Part shown: positions 34,438 to 44,816 of the stretch, piece after piece
Numbering within the stretch: position 1 is the first letter of the stretch
Layout: each line of letters opens with the position of its first letter
Source: Prevotellamassilia timonensis
Lineage (GTDB): Bacteria; Bacteroidota; Bacteroidia; Bacteroidales; Bacteroidaceae
DNA: 64,000 bases
Assembly (NCBI RefSeq): GCF_900106785.1
Contig: NZ_LT629841.1
Span: 243,266 to 307,265 of the forward strand
Reading direction: 5' to 3'
Translations under genes and position numbers: made by a program
Notes under the pieces: model-generated
Databases searched by the model: none
Told to the model about the DNA's origin: nothing
Seen by the model: the letters and a program-made list of their open reading frames with translations, nothing else

Positions 34438-37400
34438 ATGAAAAGAAATCTACTAATCACAGCACTACTATGCAGCTCCGGCCTTTATGCTTCAGCCCAT
34501 AGCAGTGCCCCGATCCCTGCTCCCGCAGGCCAGACCGAGGCAGTTGCTGCCGACTACGAGTATACTGGCGAGATGAGCATCAACATGTCCACAGGACATT
34601 TTACGGCATTCAGTGGCAATGGCGCTTACGCCTCAACCTGGCAAAACTACAAAGGTTGGTCAAACGTGCCAGTTGTCCGCCTCATCTGTTCCAGCAACCA
34701 AAAGGCTCAAAACAACATGGATGTGGCTGGCAGCAATGCAACAACCATTGTGGCCCATCGTGGTAGTGTTGACAGCGAGTATGCCCTGGTTGTAGAGAAA
34801 GGCTACGTCATAACAGGCGTCAGTTTCGACTTTGCCATAGCCTCAGGCAGCAGTGCCGTTACGGTGACACCCATTGGCGGCACCGCCGTAAAAAGTACAG
34901 CCGAAGGGCAACACGTCGAGGTAAAAGGACTGAGTGCCGACACCGTAGTAGCTTTCAAACTTAGTGGCGGAAAAAATGCCATAGCTCTGACCAACCTCAA
35001 GGTAACTTATGGCAAGGTAAAGCCAGCCTTTGCCTCGGGCAAACTGGCCATCAACACCTCAACAGGTACATTAAATGGTAAGAGTGGTTACTGCTCAGCC
35101 TGGACAAGTACACAGAAATCGCCGCAAATCAAGCTCGATTGCGGGGTAAACAACATCAGCGTGGCTGACTGCACCGACAGCATCATGCAGTGCTGGCGTG
35201 GCAACCAAGCAGACAGCAAATACACCCTCACCGCCCAAAGTGGCTGGGTAATAACCGGCTACAGTTTCGACTTCACCGCAGCAGATCCTGCCAAAACCTG
35301 TGGCGTGACGGGCCCCGACGGCAAAAAACTCACCAGCAGCAGTGCGGTGCAACACATCAAGGCCACGGGCCTTTATGACAAATCGGTGGTAGCCTTTGCC
35401 ATGAACGATGCCAATCATGCCATCAATGTGTCAAACTTCGTAGTAACGTGGGAAACCGACACGACTGCCAACACCGAACTGCCAGGTTACACCGTGTTCG
35501 ACAACAGTGGTGCGGTGCCTTACCGCATTCCCGCCATCGGCACCGCCGCCAATGGCGACCTCGTGGCAGTGGCCGACTACCGTTACAGCAAGGCCGACAT
35601 AGGCAGCGGACGAGTAGACTTGCACCTGCGCATATCAAAGAACAACGGCCAGAGCTGGGGCGAGATAATGATGCCTGAGAATTTTAAGGGCGATGGCCAA
35701 ATGACCACATGGCGACATGACAACATGACAAGGCCGCTTATGGCGACCCATGTATTGTAGGCGACCGTGAAAGTTCGCGTATGATGATAGTATCGTGCTC
35801 AGGTTTCCCCGGCTTCTTCAGCAAGGACGAAAAACACCTTGGTTGGGCACGTTGGTATTCTGACGACAATGGCCAAACATGGACAGGACCAGAATACATC
35901 GATATGAAATACATTTACGAGCCATTGGCCGCGGCAGGTACCCCCGTCAACGGTTTCTTTGTAGGTTCGGGCAAGATACACCAGAGCCGCTATATCAAGA
36001 AAGACAAGTATTACCGTCTTTACTGCGTAGGTTCAACACAGGAGAATGGTGGTAACAAGAAGAACTGGGTGCTTTACTCCGACGACTTTGGCGAGAGCTG
36101 GGACTTCCTTGGTGGCCTCAAGCACGCCCCCATTGTCGACACAGCCGATGAGCCCAAGGCCGAGGAGCTGCCCGATGGCAGCGTATTGCTCTCAAGCCGC
36201 GATGTAAATGGCCGCTATTACAACATTTACACCTTCAGCGGCAACGATGGCATAAGCGGCAGCTGGGGCGAAAAGGCATTGTCAAGTTCTGCCAATAAAG
36301 GCTTGATAGCCAACAATGGCTGCAACGGCGAGGTGCAGGTAGTGCCCGTAGTGCGCAAGGCCGATGGCGTGAAAACCTTCATAGCCCTGCAGTCGCTGCC
36401 CACTTCAGGACGCAACTATGTGTCAATATTCTACAAGGATCTCACCGACAAGGACACCTATGCCAGTCCCGCCAACTTTGCCAAGAATTGGGACGGCCGC
36501 TATGTTGTAAGCAACACCTCATCGGCTTACAGCACTTGGAGCTAGCAAAAGGATAACGCTTTGGCCTTCATCTACGAAGAGGGTGGCGGCAATGGCGGTT
36601 ACGACATTGTGTACAAGCGCATCGACATACCCACGCTCACAGGTGGCAAGTACGACTTCGACGCAACCCGCACCTTCGAGCGCCAGCAAATAGACTGGAC
36701 TTTGGCCAACCGCATAAAAAAGATGGGCGCCTTGATCGACTCTATCAAGCCAGCTGTCGAGGCTAACACCAAATACATTTTTGGCGATAAACTCATAACC
36801 GATGCCAGCCAGTTGGAGTGCAAGTTCGGCTACTCGGGTGGCACCGCAGGCAAGGGCGACAACCAGCCCATCAGCAATTTGATTGACGGCAATGCTGCCA
36901 CCTATTTCCACACCGACTACAGCAAGGGCAACCTGAAAAATGGCGTGCACTGGTTTGATGTGACAGCACCCGCCGAGGGCAAGTTTGCCAACGCCATAGT
37001 GGTTAACGTAACACAGCGTAAAGGTGCCCAAGCCGATTTTGTGAAAGAGTTTACCATCTCGGGCTTCAACAGCGAGGCAAAGAGCGACTCTGTGTATATA
37101 GCAAAAGTCACAGTGCCCAATGCCGCTGCCGGCCAACAGTCAACCATGCAGTTCACCATTCCCGAGGGAGCAAGCTACAAGTATCTGCGTTTCAATGTCA
37201 CAGCCACGAGCAACAACCGCGGCTATTGGCACTTGGCAGAGTTCATGCTGAGCAAGCCCGACAGCCTCGATGCCAACAGCCCCAATGTGTTGCACCCTGA
37301 CGCCTACGCCACTATGAAGGACGCCATTGCTGCTGCCGAGGCTGCAAAGCAACAGGCCACCGACAATGACATTGCCGCGCTCGAGGAGGCCTATGACGCC

Positions 37401-37559
37401 TACCTCCGTGCATTGCAGGGCACTGCTACCGGCATTATAGCCACTCCCGCTGTCAAGCCGGGCAAGGCTACCATTTATTACGACTTGATGGGCCGCCGTG
37501 TGGCAAACCCCGTAAAGGGCGTGTTCATTACCAACACTGGCAAGCGCGTTATTAAGTAA
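34438..37559 (+). pseudogene. Sialidase (GH33), broken by a frameshift and an amber codon
   Basis: Three consecutive pieces make one exo-alpha-sialidase of about 1040 aa. It has a signal peptide and two tandem copies of a domain of about 145 aa (starting MSINMSTG and LAINTSTG). The catalytic propeller begins with the YRIP motif and has Asp boxes SKNNGQSW, SDDNGQTW and SDDFGESW. An F5/8C-like domain and a YDLMGRRV tail follow. The first piece ends at 35760 because one base is missing near 35731: the other frame continues correctly as AAYGDPCIVGDRESSRMMIV. The second ends at a TAG (36543-36545) in the frame that then resumes as QKDNALAFIYEEGGG. An intact homologue lies at 58190. Confidence 0.88.
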
Positions 37560-37585
37560 CGCGCACGCACCCGAACAACAGCAAG

Positions 37586-37630
37586 TAAGGGCTGGCACTT
37601 CTCACGCGAGGTGTCAGCCCTTATTCGTTA
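37586..37630 (+). terminator. Terminator of the sialidase pseudogene
   Basis: TAAGGGCTGGCAC (37586-37598) pairs with GTGTCAGCCCTTA (37611-37623), with one G:T or mismatch position, followed by TTCG. Confidence 0.7.
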
Positions 37631-37631
37631 C

Positions 37632-38260
37632 AAACTCTACTAAATAATAGCTGCATTTTTCCCCGACGTGAGACGCGTCGCCCCCATTAGTGCTTGCGTT
37701 TCTTCAAGCGCCCAACGCTATCACCCAACGCTACCACTCAACGCTACCTCTAATGGGGGCGACGCGTCCCGCGTCGGAAAAATATGCAGCTATTATTAGC
37801 AGTAGTTGCGTTTGTATTTAACTCCTATCTCTATCCCGACGCGAGACGCGTCGCCCCCATTAGTGCTTGCGTTTTTTCAAGCGCCCAACGCTATCACCCA
37901 GCGCTACCACTCAACGCAAGCTCTAATGGGGGCGACGCGTCCCGCGTCGGAAAAATATGCAGCTATTATTAGCAGTAATTGCGTTTGCATTTAACTCCTA
38001 TCTCTATCCCGACGCGAGAGGCGTCGCCCCCATTAGTGCTTGCGTTTCTTCAGGCGCCCAACGCAATCACTCAACGCTACCTCTAATGGGGGCGACGCGT
38101 CTCGCGTCGAAAAAATATGCAGCTATTATTAGCAGTAGTAGCATTTGTATTTAACTCCTATCTCTATCCCGACGCGGGACGCGTCGCCCCCATTAGAGCT
38201 TGCGTTTGGTGATAGCGTTGGGTGCTTGAGTACGTTCGCACGTTTGTGTATTACCACCCA
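37632..38260. repeat. Tandem cluster of GACGCG palindromes (copy 7a-d)
   Basis: A partial right half (to 37690) is followed by three complete elements with inner arms at 37750-37863, 37923-38036 and 38083-38196. All have the same loop (ATATGCAGCTATTATTAGCAG, then TTTAACTCCTATCTCTAT). Unit spacing is 173 and 160 bp. Linkers are AACGCTAYCACCCAACGCTAC words. Each element is an inverted repeat. Confidence 0.9.
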
Positions 38261-38280
38261 TAATCTTATTTATGTAAAAG

Positions 38281-38760
38281 TGCCTGCACCTTGCACTTTT
38301 GCTCTTTTATAGCTTGATAATCAGATAGTTATGCAGTGTAGGTACACCTGCACAATGCCTACACTTGTCTGCACTTACTTGCACTGTGTCTGCACTTGTT
38401 TGCACTTATCTTACACTTATCTTACACTGTGCCTGCACTACCTTGCACTTGCCTGCACTGACTGCATAGTATCTACATTTGTCTGCACTTACACTCATGG
38501 ATTTCCCCGGGCACTGCCATGAATTACAGCATAGGGAGGTAGAAAAGATCTTCGGAGCAACGGAAAATTCTACCACCCTATGCACCCACACCGCCCTGGC
38601 ACAACCATAAATACTACATCACTTTGGTGTGCATGCAAGCACTTGTGCAATCAAGCAAACATTTGTGCAGACAGGTGTGTATGCAAAAGTAACTGCTACC
38701 TGCACACCCGAAAACCTTGAATATCAGCGCAAAAACATCAAAAAGTGCAAGGTGCAGGCA
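38281..38760. repeat. Inverted-repeat element B (480 bp)
   Basis: The ends are a perfect 20-bp inverted repeat TGCCTGCACCTTGCACTTTT (38281-38300, inverse 38741-38760). Inside each end is a TGATAATCA/TGATATTCA motif, then AGTGTAGGTA or GTGTGCAGGTA. Words CTGCACTT, TTGCACT and CTTACACT fill the left half, and inverse words (GTGCAGACAG, GTGCAAGG) the right half. The centre is a 15-bp stem CATAGGGAGGTAGAA / TTCTACCACCCTATG (38530-38544, 38568-38582) with one mismatch; its loop contains TCGGAGCAACGG. No gene is seen. Confidence 0.85.
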
Positions 38761-39054
38761 AAATAGCCAAACAAATATTTATGGCAGAATATCTGCACTT
38801 TGTGCACTCAATAGCACACTATCAGCTGCAAAAAACATCGCTGCATATTAAAAATCCAAGGCGTAAGTGTTGTACCATAAAGGGCTTTTGACGAAAAGTG
38901 TTACGCTTTGGCATTTTACCACACAGCAATTGGCTGTGCACGTGCCACCCATAAAGTGTACTCATGCAGGTAACACATTAGTACATAATGCGCATGGTAA
39001 AACGCAAAAAGTGCTATTTGTTAAGGTTGTTAACAACATTTATTACCCCCCCGA
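38761..39054. other. Intergenic region without a gene
   Basis: An in-frame stretch at 38867-39064 lacks coding character and is not called. Further single TTGTGCACT-like words near 38790 may be the decaying edge of element B. Confidence 0.4.
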
Positions 39055-39083
39055 TTGCATTTAAGGTTTAATGTCTATATTTG
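39055..39083 (+). promoter_or_regulatory. Promoter of the 632-aa secreted protein
   Basis: TTG at 39055-39057 is followed after 18 nt by TATATTTG at 39076-39083; the start codon lies 81 bp further. Confidence 0.65.
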
Positions 39084-39163
39084 TGGCGATAAAATGAACT
39101 GACTTACAACAAATGTAAAGAACCATTCAGAACTAATTGTAATACTATTAAATAACCAAGCTA

Positions 39164-41062
39164 ATGAAAAAGACAATTACTCTTTTAGGCATGCTGTTGG
39201 CATTCTTTGCCACAGCGGGGGCGCAGACAGCAGCCAAGTTCTATTCGTCCACAGCCACACCTTATGCCAATTTGGAGTCAGGAAAATCGTATGCCATATT
39301 GGTGGCAGCCGATAAGAACTGTGTAGACGGAGATGCAGAATATACCACGGCAAAGTTCCTTTCTTGGGCTACGTTAAAAGATGGCAAGGCCACAACCGAT
39401 CCTTACACATCAACCAATGACCTGCGTGGCAAGGTAGAGCAGAATGGCTATACATGGGTAGTTACTGTAAATAGCGATAACAATACAATCACTCTGAAAA
39501 CGGGTGACAACAAATACGTGCCAGCGCCATCAAATAATGGTGATGGCGGTGTTTTGTCTGCAACTGCTGGCGAACTGACACGTGTGGACAAAGGCGACTG
39601 GTGCCTACTTACTAATGGCACTTATGGCAACCAAACTTGCTATCTGACATTGGGTGGTGATACTAAGCGTGATGGCAATCGTAACCATCTTGAATACTGG
39701 CACTATGACGCAAATCCCACTAATGGTGAAATAGCCAAGTTCAAGTTCTTTGAGGTGTTAGACGGCACTTCGTATGACGTCACCTACAATTACACAATCA
39801 ACGGCACACAAGTTGGCGCATACAGCGTTACAGCTGTTTCGGGCATGGCTTATCCTACTCCAGGCAATTTGCCCGACTTTGTAACTGCCGCTGCTCCCGA
39901 GGGCACAGTGACAGAGGCCACGACAAAAGACATAGCGGTTGATATAAGCAACTACCCCTTCAAATTCTCTCTGAACGAGAGCGACACACCCGAATGGGGC
40001 TACCTTACAGGTAATATATCTACTGCAGACCGCAAATTGTTCACCAACAGCACCACATCTATTGTGCGCTCAGCAGCCAATGCCGCTTATCAAAACAGCA
40101 CGCTCAATGGCGTAGCAGATGACCTTTGGCGCATGGTGGGCAATCCTTTCAGTGGTTTCAAAATTATGAACAAGTCAGGCAAATGCTTTGTAAAGGCCGC
40201 CAGCGGCAATGGTGCTACATATGCCGACGCTTCGGCTACAGAGAGCGACAACTTGTGGAAGGTGTATGGTGGTGATGTTATCAATGAACCAGACAATGTA
40301 ACAGATGCAAATAAGGAAGAATTAAAGGCCAAAGCCTTTGTGTTGCGCCACAGCACAGTAGGTGAAGGTAATAATTATTTGAACGCTGGTGGAGCCAGCG
40401 GCACAAGCATTGGCGCTTGGATAAAGAAATCCAACGGTGCTTGTTTCCTCTTCCTCGAACCTGAATTTACAGTAGACCTCAACACCAACGACAATCTTGT
40501 AGCCTCTTTCGCTACTTTGGCTCTGCCTTTCGACTTCAAGGTGGCAAGCAGCAACACCAACGATGCCAAGTTGTACAGCGGTGCTTACAATGCAACTACG
40601 GGTACACTCGATATGACAGCTGTTGAGGGCGTTGTTCCCGCCAGTGCAGGTGTCGTAATCAAGAGCGACAGCAAGGCTGAAAACATTGTGCTCACTGCCA
40701 ATGCCAAGGCTGCTGCAACCGCTTTGACAGGCAACCAGCTTGTAGGTACTACTAAGGAAATAGCCTTCTCAGATTTGACCGACAAACTTGTGTTCGGTGT
40801 GACAGCTCAAAATCATGTAGGCTTCTATGCCGCAGGTGGCTCAGACGCTCTGCCCGCCAACCGTGCTTACCTGCCCACTTCGGTATTAGGTGGTGAAAAT
40901 GCTGTAGCCATGAACTTTGGTGGCAATGTAACCGGCATCAACGCCGTTGTTAAGGCAGACAAGGCCAACGCAGCAATCTACGACCTCACTGGCCGTCGCG
41001 TAACACGCACAGTAAAGGGAGGCCTCTACATTCAGAATGGCAGCAAGTTCGTTGCCCGTTGA
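39164..41062 (+). CDS. Secreted protein with C-terminal YDLTGRRV tail, unknown function
   Basis: This 632-aa product has a signal peptide (MKKTITLLGMLLAFFATAGA, cleaved before QTAAK). A long region with two ricin/sialidase-associated-type segments follows, such as NLESGKSYAILVAADKNC and a later WRMVGNPFSGFKIMNKSGKC. A beta domain lies near 450-600, and the terminal tail AIYDLTGRRVTRTVKGGLYI ends GSKFVAR. The lectin-like segments (Trp-rich, NxxG turns) suggest carbohydrate binding, but no catalytic motif is visible. The closest similarity in this window is to the N-terminal part of the intact sialidase at 58190. A small peptide gene follows after 87 bp. Confidence 0.7.
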   Translation: MKKTITLLGMLLAFFATAGAQTAAKFYSSTATPYANLESGKSYAILVAADKNCVDGDAEYTTAKFLSWATLKDGKATTDPYTSTNDLRGKVEQNGYTWVVTVNSDNNTITLKTGDNKYVPAPSNNGDGGVLSATAGELTRVDKGDWCLLTNGTYGNQTCYLTLGGDTKRDGNRNHLEYWHYDANPTNGEIAKFKFFEVLDGTSYDVTYNYTINGTQVGAYSVTAVSGMAYPTPGNLPDFVTAAAPEGTVTEATTKDIAVDISNYPFKFSLNESDTPEWGYLTGNISTADRKLFTNSTTSIVRSAANAAYQNSTLNGVADDLWRMVGNPFSGFKIMNKSGKCFVKAASGNGATYADASATESDNLWKVYGGDVINEPDNVTDANKEELKAKAFVLRHSTVGEGNNYLNAGGASGTSIGAWIKKSNGACFLFLEPEFTVDLNTNDNLVASFATLALPFDFKVASSNTNDAKLYSGAYNATTGTLDMTAVEGVVPASAGVVIKSDSKAENIVLTANAKAAATALTGNQLVGTTKEIAFSDLTDKLVFGVTAQNHVGFYAAGGSDALPANRAYLPTSVLGGENAVAMNFGGNVTGINAVVKADKANAAIYDLTGRRVTRTVKGGLYIQNGSKFVAR

Positions 41063-41149
41063 GCCGGTGCTCGAAATTAGCTGATAAGGATTGGCTATAT
41101 TGCAGACCTGCTTAATAATATACTAACCACAAGTAAAGACATTCAAGAT

Positions 41150-41344
41150 ATGAAAAAGACATATATGCAGCCCCAGTCTGTTGCAGTACACCTCTATGCC
41201 GAGGAGGCCATGCTCAACCTCAGCGGTGGTGCCCAAATTGAAGTAAACAAAGACGAACGTACCGATGTGCGCTGGAGCCAGAAGCAAAACGACATGTGGG
41301 GCAACCCCCAAGGCGACATGTGGGGCAACATGGACAAAGACTGA
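41150..41344 (+). CDS. 64-aa peptide, MKKxYxxP...LNLSGG type
   Basis: The 64-aa product begins MKKTYMQPQSVAVHLYAEEA and continues MLNLSGG, then an acidic and Trp-containing tail with two imperfect copies of NDMWGNPQG / GDMWGNMD. Short proteins of the form MKK.Y..P......E..ML..SG are common in Prevotella and Bacteroides, but their role is not established. It follows the secreted 632-aa gene closely and may be co-transcribed. Function unknown. Confidence 0.6.
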   Translation: MKKTYMQPQSVAVHLYAEEAMLNLSGGAQIEVNKDERTDVRWSQKQNDMWGNPQGDMWGNMDKD

Positions 41345-41385
41345 TAGCCCTGTGACCGGTGTGACGCTAACACCCAACGCTACCT

Positions 41386-41520
41386 CTAATGGGGGCGACG
41401 CGTCCCGCGTCGGAATTTAAGGCAAAGGCTCACAGACAGGCGTGTAATTACGCTGTCTGTGAGCCTTTTTAGTGGATAAACATTGTATTTTTCCGACGCG
41501 AGACGCGTCGCCCCCATTAG
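41386..41520. repeat. GACGCG palindrome, copy 8 (type-2 loop)
   Basis: The arms CTAATGGGGG (41386) and CCCCCATTAG (41520) enclose a loop with a perfect 14-bp stem AGGCTCACAGACAG / CTGTCTGTGAGCCT followed by TTTTT. This resembles an intrinsic terminator nested in the palindrome. Confidence 0.9.
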
Positions 41521-41602
41521 TGCTTGCGTTTTCTATCAGATTGACAGGTTAAAAAGCGGATTTGAAGCCATTGGAAGAACTGTAATGCCAGAAAAATGCG
41601 CT

Positions 41603-41768
41603 CTAATGGGGGCGACGCGTCCCGCGTCGGGGCATTTTCAGCAGCCTCGTCCCGCGTCGGAATTTAAGGCAAAGGCTCACAGACAGGCGTGTAATTACGC
41701 TGTCTGTGAGCCTCTTTTAGTGTATAAACATTGCATTTTTCCGACGCGGGACGCGTCGCCCCCATTAG
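41603..41768. repeat. GACGCG palindrome, copy 9 (type-2 loop)
   Basis: It has the same arms and the same nested AGGCTCACAGACAG hairpin as copy 8, 83 bp further on. It has an extra CATTTTCAGCAGCCTCGTCC segment next to the left arm, also found in copies 5 and 11. Confidence 0.9.
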
Positions 41769-41853
41769 AGGTAGCGTTGGGTGGTAGCACAGACCCTGCG
41801 AAGGCGTACACACCCCAAACGGACGGACAGCCCGTTTTTTGTACCCGCAAAAC

Positions 41854-41884
41854 TTGTAAACACAAATAAAAACCTTTAATTTTG
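41854..41884 (+). promoter_or_regulatory. Promoter of the complex II operon
   Basis: TTG at 41854-41856 is followed after 20 nt by TAATTTTG at 41877-41884. The predicted leader of about 125 nt precedes sdhC/frdC. Confidence 0.7.
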
Positions 41885-42015
41885 CACGCATAAAGGTGTG
41901 TCCTCCCCATTTATGAGGATATGCAGCAAAACAAGGGAAAAGGGGCACGCCCCGCACCCCGTGTGGCGCCGGATAAATTTAATAATCTAAATATCAACTT
42001 AATTCAAATCATTTT

Positions 42016-42711
42016 ATGTGGTTAACTAACTCATCCATCGGACGGAAGGTAATCATGTCAGTAACTGGCATTGCGCTTATTCTGTTCCTCACATTTCATG
42101 GTTGCATGAACTTGGTAGCCCTCTTTTCAAAAGAAGGTTACAACTGGGTATGCGAGATGTTGGGTGCCAACTGGTATGCCGTAGTGGCAACCGCCGGCCT
42201 TGCAGTGCTCGTAGCCCTCCACTTTATTTATGCCATCATTCTTACCCTGCAGAACCGCAAGGCCCGTGGTAACAACCGCTATGCCGTTACCTCAAAGCCC
42301 GAAAAGGTAGAGTGGGCATCGCAGAACATGCTCGTGCTCGGCATCATCGTGGTGCTCGGCATGCTGCTCCACCTCTTCAACTTCTGGTACAACATGATGT
42401 TTGCCGAACTCTTCAACGCTGGTATGCCTTATGTTAACGGCGTAGAAGATGCTGCCGATGGTTATGGCATGATAGCCTACACCTTCAGCAATCCGGTGTT
42501 CACTGTGCTCTACATCATCTGGTTTGTAGCCATCTGGTTCCACATGACACACGGTTTCTGGAGCGCTATGCAGACACTCGGTTGGAATGGCAAGATTTGG
42601 TTCAACCGCTGGCGTTGCATCGGTAACATCTACGTTACTGTGCTCATGCTCATCTTCCTTGCAGTAGCTCTCAAGTTCGCCTTCTGCGGTGGTGCTTGCT
42701 GCGCAGCATAA
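42016..42711 (+). CDS. Succinate dehydrogenase/fumarate reductase cytochrome b subunit
   Basis: This 231-aa five-helix membrane subunit anchors complex II, carries heme b and reacts with quinone. It starts MWLTNSSIGRKVIMSVTGIA, the usual Bacteroidetes SdhC/FrdC opening. It contains helix His residues (FLTFHGCMN, ALHFIYAI, LLHLFNFWYN, WFHMTHGFWSA) positioned as heme ligands. It is the first gene of a three-gene operon (gap 122 bp to the flavoprotein). In these anaerobes the enzyme usually runs as a menaquinol:fumarate reductase. Confidence 0.93.
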   Translation: MWLTNSSIGRKVIMSVTGIALILFLTFHGCMNLVALFSKEGYNWVCEMLGANWYAVVATAGLAVLVALHFIYAIILTLQNRKARGNNRYAVTSKPEKVEWASQNMLVLGIIVVLGMLLHLFNFWYNMMFAELFNAGMPYVNGVEDAADGYGMIAYTFSNPVFTVLYIIWFVAIWFHMTHGFWSAMQTLGWNGKIWFNRWRCIGNIYVTVLMLIFLAVALKFAFCGGACCAA

Positions 42712-42833
42712 TGTATTCTTTTAAAGTGGAAGAGCGGGAAGGTAAGAAGCGAAAAGAATAGATATGACTATTGCTGCTTGCTTAACTCTTTCAACTCCTA
42801 AACTTTTAACTTTATAAAATAGAATATCCTATC

Positions 42834-44810
42834 ATGGCTAATATAGATTCTAAAATACCTCAAGGTCCTGTTGCTGAAAAATGGACCAACTATAAGGCTC
42901 ATCAGAAATTGGTGAACCCCGCCAACAAGCGTAAGCTCGACATCATTGTAGTAGGTACAGGTCTGGCCGGTGCTTCGGCAGCAGCCTCACTTGGCGAGAT
43001 GGGCTTCAAGGTGCTCAACTTCTGCATTCAGGACTCTCCCCGTCGTGCGCACTCTATCGCCGCACAGGGTGGTATCAATGCTGCCAAGAACTATCAGAAC
43101 GATGGTGACTCTGTTTACCGCCTCTTCTATGATACTGTAAAGGGTGGTGACTACCGTGCCCGCGAGGCCAACGTATACCGTTTGGCTGAGGTGAGCGCCA
43201 ACATCATCGACCAGTGCGTGGCACAGGGTGTACCTTTCGCACGCGAATATGGTGGTTTGCTTGCCAACCGTTCATTCGGTGGTGTGCAGGTAAGCCGTAC
43301 TTTCTATGCCAAGGGTCAGACTGGCCAGCAGCTCTTGCTCGGTGCCTACTCTGCCCTCATGGCTCAGGTACACGCCGGCACTGTAAAGCTTTACTGCCGC
43401 TACGAAATGCAGGACGTTGTAATCATCGACGGCCGTGCACGCGGTATCATTGCCCGTAACCTCATCAACGGCAAGCTCGAACGCTTTGCCGCCCACGCAG
43501 TAGTATTGGCCACTGGTGGTTATGGCAACACTTACTTCCTTTCAACCAACGCCATGGGTTGTAACTGCTCGGCTGCCATTGCAGCTTACCGCAAGGGTGC
43601 TTACTTTGCCAACCCTGCTTACGTGCAGATTCACCCCACTTGTATCCCCGTTCACGGCGACAAGCAGTCAAAGCTCACCCTTATGTCTGAGTCACTGCGT
43701 AACGATGGCCGTATTTGGGTGCCCAAGAAGAAGGAAGACGCCATTAAGTTGCAGAAGGGCGAAATCAAGCCTACCGACATCAACGAGGCTGACCGCGACT
43801 ACTATCTTGAACGCCGTTACCCCGCTTTCGGTAACCTCGTTCCCCGCGACGTAGCTTCGCGTGCTGCCAAGGAGCGTTGCGACGCCGGCTTTGGTGTGAA
43901 CAACACTGGCCTTGCCGTATACCTCGACTTTACTGAGGCTATCGGCCGTCTGGGCATCGACGTGGTGCTCCAGCGTTATGGCAACCTCTTCGACATGTAC
44001 GAAGAAATTACCGACGTTAAGCCCGGCCAGGTAGTGCGCAAGGGTAACGACGGTATCGAATATACCAACCCGATGATGATTTACCCCGCTATTCACTACA
44101 CGATGGGTGGTCTTTGGGTTGACTACGAGCTCTCTACCAACATTCCTGGTTTGTTCGCCATTGGTGAGTGTAACTTCTCTGACCACGGTGCCAACCGTTT
44201 GGGTGCTTCTGCCCTTATGCAGGGTTTGGCCGATGGTTACTTTGTGTTGCCTTACACCATTCAGAACTACCTCAGCGACCAAATCACTGTGCCCCGCTTC
44301 AGCACCGACCTGCCCGAATTTGTGGCTACCGAAAAGGCTGTGCAGGATCACATCAACCACTTGCTCAACATCAATGGTAAGAAGTCGGTTGACAGCATTC
44401 ACAAGGAGCTTGGCCACATCATGTGGGAGTATGTTGGTATGGCCCGTTCAAAGGAGGGCCTCGTAACAGCTCTTGCCAAGTTGAAGGAAATCCGCAAGGA
44501 GTTCGAGACCAACCTCTTCGTTCCCCACATCGAGGGTGTTAACGTTGAGCTCGACAAGGCTATCCGCTTGAACGACTTCATCACCATGGGTCAGCTCATC
44601 GCCATCGACGCACTCCACCGCGAGGAGAGCTGCGGCGGTCACTTCCGCGTAGAGCATCAGACTGAAGAGGGCGAAGCCAAGCGTGACGACAAGAACTGCT
44701 TCTACGTATCATGCTGGGAATACCAGGGTGAGGACAAGGATCCCGTTAAGTACGAAGAGCCCTTGAAGTACGAAGCAATCGAAGTAAAAACCCGTAACTA
44801 CAAGAATTAA
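42834..44810 (+). CDS. Succinate dehydrogenase/fumarate reductase flavoprotein subunit
   Basis: This 658-aa FAD enzyme has the dinucleotide fold [20 protein letters not shown] (about 40-60) and the covalent-FAD region [17 protein letters not shown] with its His. The substrate site follows: HPTCIPV, and [20 protein letters not shown] with the FAD-binding [16 protein letters not shown]. It forms the catalytic head with the iron-sulfur subunit six bases downstream. The length fits the Bacteroidetes type (about 640-660 aa). Confidence 0.95.
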   Translation: MANIDSKIPQGPVAEKWTNYKAHQKLVNPANKRKLDIIVVGTGLAGASAAASLGEMGFKVLNFCIQDSPRRAHSIAAQGGINAAKNYQNDGDSVYRLFYDTVKGGDYRAREANVYRLAEVSANIIDQCVAQGVPFAREYGGLLANRSFGGVQVSRTFYAKGQTGQQLLLGAYSALMAQVHAGTVKLYCRYEMQDVVIIDGRARGIIARNLINGKLERFAAHAVVLATGGYGNTYFLSTNAMGCNCSAAIAAYRKGAYFANPAYVQIHPTCIPVHGDKQSKLTLMSESLRNDGRIWVPKKKEDAIKLQKGEIKPTDINEADRDYYLERRYPAFGNLVPRDVASRAAKERCDAGFGVNNTGLAVYLDFTEAIGRLGIDVVLQRYGNLFDMYEEITDVKPGQVVRKGNDGIEYTNPMMIYPAIHYTMGGLWVDYELSTNIPGLFAIGECNFSDHGANRLGASALMQGLADGYFVLPYTIQNYLSDQITVPRFSTDLPEFVATEKAVQDHINHLLNINGKKSVDSIHKELGHIMWEYVGMARSKEGLVTALAKLKEIRKEFETNLFVPHIEGVNVELDKAIRLNDFITMGQLIAIDALHREESCGGHFRVEHQTEEGEAKRDDKNCFYVSCWEYQGEDKDPVKYEEPLKYEAIEVKTRNYKN

Positions 44811-44816
44811 TAAGCC

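Noticed and set aside
37740-38200. Possible CRISPR array
   Set aside because: The repeated arms are inverted pairs and the segments between them are homologous copies, not unique spacers. No cas gene is present.
38267-38783. TATTTATG direct repeat near both sides of element B as a target duplication
   Set aside because: The copies (38267-38274 and 38776-38783) lie 6 and 15 bp from the element ends and are AT-rich, so chance is likely.
38867-39064. A 65-codon plus frame after element B
   Set aside because: No promoter at a suitable distance, no recognisable features, and it overlaps the promoter of the next gene.
41483-41869. A 128-codon plus frame across two palindromes
   Set aside because: It translates the GACGCG repeat arms and loops; similar frames arise from every copy of the repeat.
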